From positions 18,038,745 through 18,102,744 of the forward strand of contig CM075102.1 in assembly GCA_037576195.1 (NCBI GenBank): 64,000 bases of DNA, written 5' to 3'. Each line of letters begins with the position of its first letter. Positions within the stretch are counted from its first letter, which is position 1. The notes under the pieces were generated by a model. It did no database searches and had not been told where the DNA came from. It worked only from the letters and a program-made list of their open reading frames with translations. A program made the position numbers and the translations under genes. Positions 1-11,258 of this stretch are shown piece after piece. Origin of the DNA: Phytoseiulus persimilis (taxonomy: Eukaryota > Arthropoda > Arachnida > Mesostigmata > Phytoseiidae).

Positions 1-2849
1 GATCTTTCGTGACTTAATGCGTGAATCGGATGACAGTTGACAGATGCTCTTAGACTAGCTAGCTGGCTAGCCGGCAGGCAGGCAGGCTGGCTCACTCGCT
101 GACTGACTGACTGCTCGGGCGGCCAGCTTTTTGAAGACTTTTGAGCCCGTGTTGAAAAACAGGGGGAACACACCATGGTGATCATGAGGAGGAGGAGGTC
201 TCTGGGTCGACGGGTCACTGGATGAAGAATCCATCGTTACGCGATTAATATTCAGAATGAGGCTGGAACCGGCGAGGAATCGTTGGAGAATGTTTGTACT
301 GTCAGTCAAGACTAGTAGCGTACTAGCGAGTGAGTGAGTGTAATTCACAAGCTAAACGGAGTCTAAATATTCAAATATCTCGGCCTGGCCAGGGCTGGTT
401 GCGGACGGCGAGGAAAGCTATTAGAAAGGAATACACACACCTTGGCTCTTCTCTTCTTTGGTTTTCGAAAAATTCACAGGAAGTTTCAAATTGGCCACAA
501 AACGCCTCTTCGAGGCGCCGGTTGTGGCGGTGGGAGCCGAGCAATAAAAGTTGGTGGACCTTAAACAGTTTGTGCCGGAGCGACTGAAGAATTCTTGAAG
601 GACCCTCGCTAGGGCTCACTGCAGCTCCCCTCGGAATAGCGCAAGAAGTAGCGCTCCTTGGCGAAATCAGCACGGCTTAAGAAAAACAGCGCGGGAAGCT
701 CGGAGTTCCGTACGCGCCGGCACCGAAGAGGAGTCGGAGACAGGACACTCCACGCGTGGAGATGTTTCGTGTTCGCGCTAAGTCGAAGTCAGGCGGCTCG
801 CGAGAAGTGTGGAGAGAGCTGTGTCGGTCGCTCCAAGCGTCCGCTGACGTAAAGCCTCCTCCCGGAGAAGATCCGACACGAAAGCTCTCGGATCCACCGC
901 TGCAAGAACAAGAGAAGACCCCCTAGCTGAAGGTCACTCGTACAGTGTTTCAAGTTTGTGAGAAGTTAAGAATGCATACACGTTCCCATGCATTCCGGTT
1001 CGACATTTGGCTTTTATCTCGCGCGGTGACAAAGCCGATCGTCATTCTTCACAATCAACTAATTTGCATCGAACCCTCCCGGCTTCAAGGAGCTGAACTG
1101 GCTGTTGGCGGGCCACTCGGCTACCTAGGAAGTAGCTAGCTAGACTGGTAGTCGCAGTCTTTCTCGGCTGCTCTCGCCGCCGCTGTCGTCGTCGGAGAGT
1201 CTCTTTTCCTCTTTCTTTCATCCTCGGTGTTGTAAATCTGAACGCTGAGATTCCGCCGCCATTGGGGCCCGTATAGAACAGTCAGCGAGCGAGCGAGCGA
1301 AGGGTGAACAACGGTGGAGAATCCAAGGTTAACGCTAGACAGCACTCGAGAGTGATTCGATACGCGGCACGCAAGCGACAATTCGAACAATTGACTTTTT
1401 ATTGTACAAATTTCGCCTGTCTGAAATTGAAAAATCGATCCGCTAGAAAGGAAGCGGCCCGACGACTTTATTAGCGCCGAAGTACCAACAGAGACCGACC
1501 GCGTGCACCGACACAATTTTCAATGGATTGGCCGCGGGAGTTCAAGCGACGGACGCGACGAGATCGGATGAATGGTTTGCGTGAATCACGGAAAATGGAA
1601 TGCGTCATTTGTGATCGACGAAATTCGTATTCGTCGTTCCGAACCCACATCTGCACATGTGTGCAGATGTCCTGCCCTCCCTCGTGACGGGTGTTGATGG
1701 CGACGCTACTGAGACGCGGGCGGATTTCTCTTTTTTCTGTTCGCTACGGAGAGCCGGTCAAGAGCCGAAGACGATTTTCTGCTCACAAGTTGAACACAAG
1801 TTACCGGGGACGTTCACCCGAACGATGCGAGCAGAAAAACTTCTCGCTGGCAGCGGCTTATAACGGAGCTCCATACCAACCGATTGCCCAAACACCCTTT
1901 CAAACTAGTTCTGCGAGTAGCGCAATTGCCACAATGTTTTCGATCGCACGTCTCTCGTCATTGCTACGCGACGTTTATATTTCGATCTTGGCTCTTGTCG
2001 AAATGCGAACGCAGACTCTTAAATTCCTCAGCTGAATCCCGCGAGTGTCGTCGAGGGATCTGCGTGCTCAAACGAAGGTAATAGATCTCGTAAGTCAAGT
2101 GACTGGGAGATATTTGGGCGACTTCTCCGCCATCTCGGCGCATTTTGCTGCTGATTGTGAACGGAAGAGATTGGAGGGATCACAACGCCGAGATCGTCCA
2201 TTGCCGGCCCGGGAAGAACATCTCCCACATATTTTGCTCGAAGCTGACTTGAGTATCGATACTGAACGATGAGATTCCCCATGGTGAATCGTAGAGGAGG
2301 AGGTTCACTCTGCTGGTGGTTCGTTCTAGGATCGTTTTCGATGACCCACCGGCCGGACTGTTGAGAAAGCTGGGATGGTAATGAGTTTCCGACAACGGAG
2401 AACCTGGAAAACGTCTAGAGGGGGTGATTCTGCCATGTAGTTGGTCAAGACTTTTCAGAAGCTAATCGTAAGAGCGAACAACTCCATTGAGTCCATCTTT
2501 CGGAAACGTTGCTAGCTTCCACAACTAGCTCCAACGCTTCCTCATTGAGTCTTCAAACTCTTCAAAATGGAAGAACGTGTCCGAAAATGTCATATTTCTG
2601 TTGTGATTCGGTCATCTTCTTGATTAGGATCCTCGTGGAGCTTCGATGTCGGACAGACGTCAGACAGACGTTCGAGAGTTTCAGATGCCGGAACACACCC
2701 GATTCTCAACTGAAGCTCTCCGATAACTGCTCCTCACATCCAGCGAATTTTCGAATCCGAAGAAGCCGGAAGCTGGACTCGCGTGAAAAACATCTGCATT
2801 CGATGTCTGGATTGAAAACAGTTCGAGTTCATATTCTTACATGTTTGTA
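1..2849. other. No supported gene
   Basis: I see no coding exon, RNA gene or mobile element that can be defended here. The open frames present are short, overlap on both strands and show no domain or codon signature. The only visible structures are a GGCN/GACT-type tetranucleotide tract near the left end and a 10-bp inverted repeat at 1647-1670. An AATAAA on the + strand at 2905-2910 faces the minus-strand signal at 2850-2855 and could end a + strand transcript, but no matching coding exon was found. Confidence 0.5.
55..123. repeat. G/C-rich tetranucleotide tract
   Basis: Runs of GCTA/GGCT, GGCA and GACT units follow one another without a single dominant register. The same mixed GGCN/GACT style recurs at about ten places in the window. 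Confidence 0.8.
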
Positions 2850-2855
2850 TTTATT
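2850..2855 (-). terminator. Poly(A) signal of the minus-strand gene
   Basis: The + strand reads TTTATT, giving AATAAA on the minus strand about 220 nt downstream of the stop codon at 3076. This is a normal 3' UTR length and no competing signal lies closer. Confidence 0.5.
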
Positions 2856-3075
2856 TTTTATATTACTCCATCGCGAAGAATAAGTTACTTTAAGTTATTA
2901 AGTTAATAAATAGACATTTAAGGCACTATTGCAGCTTGAACAGTATGTACAATATCGAAGTCGGTCGACTTCTTGAGCTCCTCCTTGTTGAAGTAGTTGG
3001 TTTTGACTTGAGGCTGGTTCCTTCAGAGTTTTTGGCAAGTTGACTTGACTAGTTGACTCTTGGAGTCGTGGTCGT

Positions 3076-3590
3076 CTAGGTCATGATGTTCATCGGATTC
3101 ACGTTTCTGTAGAGCTCCATGGTTCGCAGCTGTTGGAACTGGTTGAGCTGACTGGCCGTGATGTGGAGAACTGTGGCGCAGGCGACTGCGAAGATGCAGA
3201 GGATGGCACACAAGAAGATCCAGAATGCATAGTCTCTTCTTGGAGTCTGCATTTGCTCCGGTTTGCCAAGCTCGATCCGCAGCGGGAGGTAGAGTCCCAT
3301 CTCCAGGTCGGGGTACTGACCCATGAGATTGGTTGCGCTCAGGGGGTTTTTCGGCGACGTGGGCGTCGGAGGCACACTGACGAACGTGTCGTCGAGGTTG
3401 TCAGCCTTGGTGTACGACGGCAGTTTCGTGTACATGTTGACTTGGATCGGGTGAGGATCGCAGGACAAGAACACTGAAGTATCCAGAGTTGGCGAAGATT
3501 CGAGTTGTGCCAGGAACTCCGGTTTCGGGCTCTCTTTATACGACATGAGGTGCCGGAGGAGGCGGAGCTTGGGAGAGAAGGTGACTAGGA
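3076..3590 (-). CDS. Single-pass membrane protein, terminal exon
   Basis: I do not recognise the family. The open frame has 156 residues from an ATG at 3546 to the stop at 3076. It stays open further 5' to a plausible acceptor (CCCCAG at 3591-3596), which would add 14 codons plus two bases. Seen: a Ser/Thr/Pro-rich N-terminal half (residues 58-70 carry several TP/SP sites), then an RR pair directly before a hydrophobic segment at residues 106-128, and a short polar C-tail of about 28 residues. By the positive-inside rule the N-terminal part should be cytosolic. No signal peptide is visible. An AATAAA lies about 220 nt downstream. The 5' phase (two bases completing a codon) matches the donor of the 51-nt exon at 5322-5372, which supports a multi-exon gene transcribed leftward. 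If the ATG at 3546 is the true start, the sequence up to 3590 is leader. Confidence 0.65.
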
Positions 3591-4048
3591 CTGGGGTTCG
3601 AACCGCCGGGGGTGAGGCTGAGAGCTGCGAGACGCGTGTGTTCCCACGCGATGAGGGAGATCTTCTTTGTCTGCCAGATTGAACGACACATTTTCAGGAC
3701 TCTGGGGACTTCGGAGACTGCGAAGAGTATGCATCGCTTTGCACGCTGCAAGCTCCGTGCTCGACAACGGAGCGCTGCGTGGACTGGGATACGGGAGCAG
3801 GTTGGAGCACGGAATCGCGGTAGACCGTCGATGGACCGTTTTGCGTCAGACGGGAGCCCTTTGGGTCGCCGCCGCCGCCGCCGTGCAACTGAGAGCAGGG
3901 AAGTTTGTGGTCTCGTTGCACCCTTCCCGGATTGCTCATACAAATGTCGGTTAGCTGTGTCTCAGGTAGGGAACATCGTGAGAAAGAGTCCGGTGACCTC
4001 CTCGCGTCCGGAATCCTTATTTGATTACAAGGGGAAACGGGGGTGGCT

Positions 4049-4117
4049 CACTGACTGACTGCCGGCCCGCCGGCCGGCCGGCCGACCGACCCGCCTGCCT
4101 GCCTGCCTCCCCCCCCA
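4049..4117. repeat. G/C-rich tetranucleotide tract
   Basis: GACT units pass into GCCG/CCGG, then CGAC, then CTGC units and a C run. It lies in the predicted large intron of the minus-strand gene. Confidence 0.85.
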
Positions 4118-5321
4118 TGGTGGTGCGCGCAGCCCTGAACGTGGCCAAGAAATGCTGCCGCCGCCGCCGCCGATGCTGCTCAGTCAGGTGGTCGACGAGT
4201 CAGAGAAGCACACAAGGTGCAAGAGGCTGTAGTGGAGCACGGGCCGATCGCGTGTTCGCCTCCGCTTCGAAGAAAGCACAGGTGTGATACCATTCTGTGC
4301 GTCTGTTCTTTCGTCCATCAGCACGTCCAGCCTTCTGCACACTGTGTAAACGATCATGTACAGATTTGCATACGCGACGGGGCATTGCTCGATTCAACAT
4401 CACAAAGGAGAAAGCGCTGAACTAGTTAAGAAGGGCTTCCCGAGGCTGATTTGGAAACGAATTAGAAAGTTATCTAAAGAATTGAAGACTTCGACGATGG
4501 GAAGAGGAATTGAACGTTCAGACGCAGTATGATGGGACAAATGCCAGATCAGAGTGTAACCTGTCTGATCGGTCAAGGGAACAGTGGACCGATTGGACGG
4601 AAGAACTGACTCCGGGCCGGCGCCCGGAGAAGTGTACCCACGCTTCCACCTGTCCGCTAATCCACGCTGATCGATCACGCTCCCTCTTGATTGACGTCTT
4701 CTCGGGCTCCACAGTGTTTCTGCCTCCCGCGATTGCTGGAACATGGATGAAGCACTCAAATTCGACCATGATGCCAGCTGGGGGGAATGGTGGAGCACGA
4801 AGCAGATTCATCCTGAACGCCCGGGAAAATCTGGAGATAGAACCACGACTTCCGAGCCCTGGCATGCTGGGGATGAGATTGGTTTGTTCTGTTGCGTGAC
4901 TTTTGAGTCGACACCGAGAGCCATAAACTCGGACGGAAGTCGTGCGAATGTCACCAGTCGACCTTCGATGAGGCATCTTTGAGCGAATGTGTCCGAGAAT
5001 TAGTTTCAAGGACTTCAACGCATCAGCGATGTGCTTTGCGGTCACTTTCTTTTCCGATAGCTGTAAATCCTTCTATCGTGATGTATCGAGATGTCACGTG
5101 CACAGAGCTGCACACTTGGAGTAATCTACTCTCGGAACTCGTAGACACTGGCTGCGGTACACAGTCCAATGAAAAGCAATCTGCTTTGGTCACAGCTCGC
5201 TTTGCGATTTCATATTCGGGCTTTCCGAGCTCAGTTCGAGTATGCTCGAACGTTTCGTTCCCACGGCTGCGGGGGTTGGGAGACCTGCAATTTTTTACTC
5301 CTGCAATCTCCCCCCACTTAC

Positions 5322-5372
5322 CATCGACATCATCCACCGCCTCTACCACCACCACCACTGGCAGCTCTTCTC
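5322..5372 (-). CDS. 51-nt internal exon of the minus-strand membrane-protein gene
   Basis: On the minus strand a branch-like ctaat and pyrimidine-rich stretch precede a GCAG acceptor at 5373-5376. The exon ends in GATG before a perfect GTAAGT donor. Only one frame is open: two bases, 16 codons reading EELPVVVVVEAVDDVD, then one base. The single trailing G fits the two leading bases of the terminal exon at 3590 and restores its frame as Val. Function is not recognisable. The link rests on splice signals and phase, not on homology. Confidence 0.5.
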
Positions 5373-5660
5373 CTGCCGCGATTGTAAAGGCGAAATGAAA
5401 TTAGTCCGCCCTTGAAACAGCTCGGGCCTAATCGAGTTTTCTCTCCGATTCGACAGCTTCTGAAATCGAATTACGGCACGTGCAAAACCAAATGTCAAAT
5501 GGACCTCTGTTCACGCATCGGACACGAGTGGGCTGATCGTCGAACCTGTTGTCGAATGTCCGATGTTTGTCAAGGTTCAAGCGAAATTCCCCTTTTTCGT
5601 GGCTTCCGCGGATCGGGCGATGCTCTCGAAAGTTCTCGACTCGTGGGCTGTTAGTCTGGA

Positions 5661-5694
5661 TCTAACTTGTTGTTTCTCTGTTCCGCAGGTAAGT
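5661..5694 (+). promoter_or_regulatory. Juxtaposed 3' and 5' splice sites (recursive-splice-like)
   Basis: A branch-like TCTAAC, a T/C tract and CAG are followed with no exon between by GTAAGT (CAG at 5686-5688, GT at 5689). This is the layout of Drosophila ratchet points. It would act only if a + strand transcript has an intron here, and no + strand exon upstream has been identified. It may be chance, or an ordinary acceptor of an unknown exon that begins with GTAAGT. Confidence 0.3.
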
Positions 5695-6123
5695 TCCCCG
5701 AGCTGCATCCAGATGCCGCGGGTTAGTAAACTGCCTTGACATGAAGTTCAGGGCAGTTCAACCACCTCCATTCAGGTACTCAGGTGGAGCAGGTTAGTTT
5801 AGAGAACGCGACCCAGTTACACAATGAACTATCACTGCTGCGCATGAATCGGAGGAACCAGTGGCTGTAGCACACTTCTGCCAGCCATAAGGTGTCCTGG
5901 CCTGGTCCGCGTACGACGACCTCTTCTTCAACTTCACCATCTTAACCTAAATTGTGACCGGGTCACGCATGCTTCTGCCGATTACACCTGGCAGCCTCTC
6001 TGGGTTCTGTCGGCGGTGTTGTCGTTGTTGTCGCCTGGACTCTATTCTTTGAGGGCATTTAACCTCAGGGACTCGTGGGGTCTGCTCGGCTCCGCTGGTC
6101 GAATGGCTTGCGCCGGAGCTCAC

Positions 6124-6255
6124 CTGGCGTCTCCGAAGACTCCGGTGCGCAGAAGGCATGGACGCCTTCCTCTCAAGCGGACTCTGAGCGGGAGCTTGGG
6201 GAAACTTGACTCGAAAGTGAAACGACTTGCGGCTCAGACGCCCTCCCAGATGCAC
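6124..6255 (-). CDS. Candidate internal exon of the minus-strand gene
   Basis: On the minus strand an ACAG acceptor at 6256-6259 opens a 132-nt, 44-codon stretch with only one open frame (phase 0 to phase 0) that ends at a strong CAG/GTGAGC donor. The peptide is basic, starting VHLGGRLSRKSFHF and ending SLRRRQ. It does not join the 5322-5372 exon directly, because that exon needs one leading base, so another exon or a different start would be required. No family is recognised. It could instead be leader sequence. Confidence 0.3.
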
Positions 6256-6783
6256 CTGTGATTGTACAGCCGTCGTCGAGCGACACCTGACTGCCGTGTA
6301 CGACGGAATTCGCAATTTCGCGATTTACAGCACTGAAAGCCTTTCTGGAATCCGAAAAATCCGTCCCGCACGGCCCTTTACGAAAACACATCTGAGCCGA
6401 CCCGCGGTTCGAGCCGATCGCGTGGAAGGGGTATCAGTCGGAGCTCTTTCGAGCGGCACCTCTTCGATTCGCTTTTTGACGCTCCCGGCGAGCCTTCGAC
6501 TTGCGTGCTGGGGAGCAATGCACGCTGTCTGTAGCTGAATTCGAAACGGACGGGGTCCAGGTCTGCGTTCTGCACATCGAAAATGCGCGACATCTTGGAT
6601 AAGAAGAAACTTGCAGAGCCCAATACACCGTTTCCAATCCAGTCGCGGAAGCAATTCTGAGAAATGTTCACACCGGATGAACCTGCCCGTTGGTGACAAT
6701 TGAAACTTACAATGGACCAGCGCGACACAGCGCCAAACGAAAAAAAATACACACATAGCGCAACAAAAAATCCGAGAACGAGC

Positions 6784-6808
6784 GAGAGAGAGAGAGAGAG
6801 CGCGCGCT
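6784..6808. repeat. (GA)n microsatellite running into CG alternation
   Basis: About eight GA units pass directly into an alternating CGCGCG stretch. Confidence 0.85.
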
Positions 6809-8185
6809 CGTAGCTAAGATCCAGAGCCCATCGTGTGTTTTCAATTGTGCGGCTATTTCGGAGAATCTCTTCGACGATGCACTTGCACTAAATACTGCTC
6901 CAGTGCGGACATCGCTTGTCGATGGAAAGCCCGAAATAGACTTTACCTCGGTTCCTTTTTTTTTTTTGAGGGGTTCCGCCGGACGCCGGACCAAAGAGGA
7001 GGTCTGTTGTTATGGACGCAGCAATCTGTCGCCTGTTCTTAGAACACCCAACGCTGGGAGAGATCCGGACTAGGAGTTGGTTGCCGATGGATCATCCCAT
7101 GGTCAGTCCATCCGTCTGTCCGCCGGCCGTGCCTTTCGGAGTCCAGGCTCTTGACCTCGGACAAACGGCGATCGCTGCTTTGCATAATTCCTGCTCCAGT
7201 GAGCTATTTGTTAGGCTACTGAGGGGACCTGCGACCAGGCCTGATGATAGATGTCTACCTGAGCGTTTCTATCGTGGAACGGTCCTTGCTTTCGTTATGC
7301 GTGTCCCATCGGAACCTTCGTGCTGGCTTCAAGGTGAACGCTTGGCTCGGAGTCATCTCTTCTTCTTCTTGTTTCAAGCTAAGCTCTTGCTAAGCCGAGC
7401 GCCCATTTCGGGTTCCCGAGTTCGAGAGTCCTGGCTCTGGAGCTCCGCAACGATAGCTCCAGATTTCCTCCGAGGCAAGTCCCTCACCAAGGATGAGAGT
7501 GGAGAATACAAGTGGCGACATGGGCTAGATTTGAGGGGTCGGCAGAGCTCTCTGAGGGAAACTTAAGGAACAGCCCCGAAATAACACATCTAGGTGACCC
7601 CGCGAACCGGAAAAAGAGCGCATGTTTCTGCATGGAGGGCCGAAAAATGCGGCCGAAACGACCTCAATTAGCCTGTTCAGGAGACATATGTTAAAACCAT
7701 CCGGGCGAGCATCGTTACCCCCAGGCAACTTGTGGATTTCGCGAAAAGTCGAATTTCGGTTCCGTTAGTGGGACGCGCAGATGTAAAACGCGCCCGTTGA
7801 TGACTTCATCCCGAGATCCAAAGAGGAGCTTTTACGAGTTCAAACGCTTCATGAAGAGACCCAGAGCGCTTCGAGTACCCTCGCTGGGTGTCGCGCCCAC
7901 CTTAAAACTCCTCCACAAACGGAATTGCGAACCTCTCTGTTTTGGACTTTCGACCTCAGCACGAGTCTGAAGACATTGGTCGTGCCGAAGTCGTCGACGC
8001 AGGAGTGCTTGTCCCTCTAGGCAGCGAGTGACACGAAAACCTCGTAAAATTTTTGTATCTTAGAGCAACGGTTTGCATCATGCTCCTACGAGTCTTCCGC
8101 TGGTCTCGTCCGGAACGATGCAACATATGGTCGAGCCCGAAGTCCACCGGCCTGGCTCTCGGCACAAAAAAAAAAAGAACTCTCC

Positions 8186-8232
8186 GGCTGGGTGGCTGGG
8201 TGGCTGGCTGGCAGGCCGGCCGGCCGGGCGGC
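8186..8232. repeat. G/C-rich tetranucleotide tract
   Basis: GGCT/GGGT units pass into GGCC/GGCG units. It follows a run of twelve A residues a few bases upstream. Confidence 0.85.
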
Positions 8233-9836
8233 GAGATGCTTCGCTCCGGCCAGATCGTTCGTTCCCTTGTTCAGTGAGTTGTTGCATGCAAGAACAGATT
8301 GGGTAACTTGGAAGGCCAGAAGTTTGACCCCTTGAATTCCGGTTGGATTTAACGGAGTTAACCGGATGACAGATGTAGTGGGAGTACGAGCTTGTAATTG
8401 CCTTCTCATCACTCGAAGACTAGCCTATGATCGATGATGAAGATGACTCGTCGTGCAACAGACTGAAGCCTTTTTTGCTCGATGGTTGTGTGGGCGAGCA
8501 TGCGTGCAGCCATTCATCGTTGACGAGGGAGATATCGCGAGAAAAGTGGGGATGAGGTCGACATGCTTGCCATGTAACGCACTCAACTCCACCGAGAAGC
8601 AGGACAAGAGTGCGAGCAGGGCGAGAGACGCCGAACGATATTTCCTAGTCAACGGCTGGCTACGAACAGTGAGACGGGCACTCCAGTGGTGCTCTATTGA
8701 ATCAGAGAGGAAGTGGCCACTGAGATCTGTCATGATTCTCATCACGATGACGATGTTATCATCGTCTGAAGATTCCATTCGGGCCCGGTGAAGAAGGCGG
8801 CAGAGATAGATGAGTCGAAGTGAGGCCTGAATGACGAGCCGAGACTGGGAAGCCTTGAATGGAGCGCCGCTCACAGGGAGAATGAGCAAGGATTTCTTTT
8901 GATTGAAATTCGAAAATCCAACTGATTCGGGCAGGATGTCGTCCATAGTGCTGTAACAGACTGCCGCCTCGGCGGTTATGGCCGGTGAGACAAGCTATCT
9001 GAATAAAGGCTTGTCCGTAACGGTCCCCTTCTGTTCGTTCTATTTGCCTCTTGTCGAAATCAATGTTCCCTCTGGCTGCCTCTACGACTCGAACTCGAGC
9101 GGCTCGGCGCTGCACGAAGAAACGCGGAAATCTGATGTAAGATCGATCGGTTGCTTGGCTGGCTGGCCGTGGCTGGTTGATCGTCTCCGGCGTGCATGAA
9201 GAGACCATATGTCTCATGAGGCTCATGTAATCCATTCCCAGCTTCATGGGGCTTCTCTTCGAAGCCCAGTTAGTGACTCGGAGCAAACCGAGCAGATGCA
9301 AAAGCGCACCAAGTCGGCAAGTCTCCTCCAATTTTTTTAATTATGCCTCATCATGATGGAGTACTACATTGAAAGTCCACGACCTGGGACCACCCTTTTG
9401 CTCATCAGGTACATCGATCGTTAGGACGGTCTGCTCGTCTAACTGCTCGCCGCTTTCTCATTCGTTCGTTGGTTTTTTTTGTGTTTGAATGGCAAGCTGC
9501 CACTTGGGCTTTTTTGTCCACGCTGTGTTTTCTAGTTTACCGAGTATTTGTTTATCGTGCGTGAGCTCCGGGCGATCCCTCCGCCGATTCGCCAGAAGTC
9601 CCAAAAACAATCTCACAACGAGCATGCAATCCTGACGCACTTCAGACGCCGGAGCGTTTGCCGCCGGCTCGAACAGCGAACCTCTACAAATCACCGCGCT
9701 CTCTGCTCCTGCGACTGCGCTCAAGTCGAGTCAGGCATCGTTGGAGCTCGTGCACTCGGCTTACCGTTCATCTCCGCGCTGCGGTCATGTAACGTCGTGG
9801 TTACAGATGAATGCTTTCGGCATGGAGCAGTTCGGC

Positions 9837-9895
9837 GCACGGACGGACGGACAGCCAGCCAGTCAGTCAGAGGAGCCGGCCGGCAGGCAGACTGG
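9837..9895. repeat. G/C-rich tetranucleotide tract
   Basis: GGAC units, then AGCC and AGTC units, then GCCG and GCAG units follow one another. Confidence 0.85.
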
Positions 9896-10050
9896 TCGTT
9901 AATGAATTTTCGAGGGCACGACGTCTCAAACGCCTGCTCTGGATTCACTTCTCGTTCGACCGTTGGAGAAGCGCGCAAACCGAACCTGATCTGTCCGTGA
10001 ACATCTGCCCGCTCGGGTCTTCATCGCGTGAAGTCCGCAGTGATGGTTAA

Positions 10051-10072
10051 GGCGGGCGAGCGGGCGGGCGGT
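10051..10072. repeat. (GGGC)n tract
   Basis: Tandem GGGC/GAGC units. Confidence 0.75.
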
Positions 10073-10674
10073 GACTGGATGGCCGACATGCACCAAGAAA
10101 AGTTCGATCGGCGCGAATATTCTTGCACAACAACAACAGATGGTTTCGGGTCGAACCGGTTAAGGTGGTTATTTATGGGCCACGGAAAATCATCGACACC
10201 CTCCCTGGATCCGATGAAGGCAGTTCTGGCGGGCTCGCTCGCTCACTTGATGCTGGGCTGCACCGAGAGCGTTTACGACTCTTATGTCACTTCCTCGTAA
10301 CCCTACCTATTCACAGAGCTCGCTGGATCGCTTCCCACCTTCCCGTTGGGGTTCCTTGGCAGCGTTCGCTTCGGCTCGGAGGAACGGATTCCCAACTTTA
10401 TTGCCCTCCTCCCTGAGAAAAGAGTTTTTCTTTTTTTTTCTCGAACACCGAGAGCCGCGCGCAACCGTTGCTCTCAGGGCTGACATTTCTCCAGAGCTCA
10501 ATAATCCGCGTTAATCTCACAGTACAAGAAGCAATGTGGAAGGTTGTAAATATCCGTCGCTCTTTTCGGCTCGACAAATAACTTCGTTCGTGCCGAGTTC
10601 GGGTCCCGTGCGGCCGAGGGATGTTTGCCGTGTACACTCCTCGATGTGTGATCATGTGTTCGATCTCGGACGAA

Positions 10675-10693
10675 GGCGGCGGCGGCGGCGGCT
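10675..10693. repeat. (GGC)n microsatellite
   Basis: Six GGC units in tandem. Confidence 0.85.
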
Positions 10694-10904
10694 TCGGTAA
10701 CAGTCTTGATGCCGGCGGAGACTGTGTTGTCAATTATAGGTCCGGCCGAGAGTAAGCATAACGGACAAGCATATCATCTCAGGAGTGGCATTTGAGATGA
10801 GAAAAAACAACTACATGACAAGTCTTGTCGGGTGTGGGTGTGAAAATCTCCACCGCGAATGAATGAGGCTTGATCAATGAAGTCTCGGCGACTTCCTCCC
10901 CCAC

Positions 10905-10930
10905 AGGCAGGCGGGCCGGCCGGCGACCGG
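10905..10930. repeat. G/C-rich tetranucleotide tract
   Basis: GGCA, GGCG and GGCC units in tandem. Confidence 0.75.
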
Positions 10931-11238
10931 GCACTCCGCGAACTGGCTCATTGCTTCGCTGGGTAGCTGACCGCTAAGGCAGCCGACGACGATTTCGTCT
11001 AAGCTGACCGTCTGATCGGAAGGAAGGAAGGAACCTGTGGTCATCCTCCGGAAAGAACCGTTAGCTCCGAGGTTCCGGTTCTGAGGCCAGTTCACCGCCT
11101 TCGCTCTCGCGCTTGGGGTGTGGCGGACGACGGCGTCAAAATCAGCGCCGGCTCAGGATCTACCCGTCCACATCTTGGACCGCTCGAGTTTCCGAACGAA
11201 ACCGCGGGTCCAGACGGAGATGAAGGCCAGAGAGAATT

Positions 11239-11258
11239 GTCGTCGTCGTCGTCGTCGA
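11239..11258. repeat. (GTC)n microsatellite
   Basis: Six to seven GTC units in tandem. Confidence 0.85.

Noticed and set aside
2509-2883. 124-codon + strand frame before an AATAAA at 2905
   Set aside because: No domain, no upstream exon, and it lies in the 3' region of the minus-strand gene.
3589-3605. tRNA B-box-like GGTTCGAACC
   Set aside because: The T-stem does not pair, and no A box or acceptor stem is found on either strand.
7012-7566. 184-codon + strand frame
   Set aside because: Translation is Cys/Trp/Arg-rich without pattern, has competing frames on both strands, and its in-frame AAG/GTGAAC phase-1 donor toward shot CH1 is most likely coincidence.
8759-9331. 190-codon minus-strand frame, with a 173-codon frame beside it
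   Set aside because: No domain, no splice partner, and length within what chance gives in 64 kb of this base composition.
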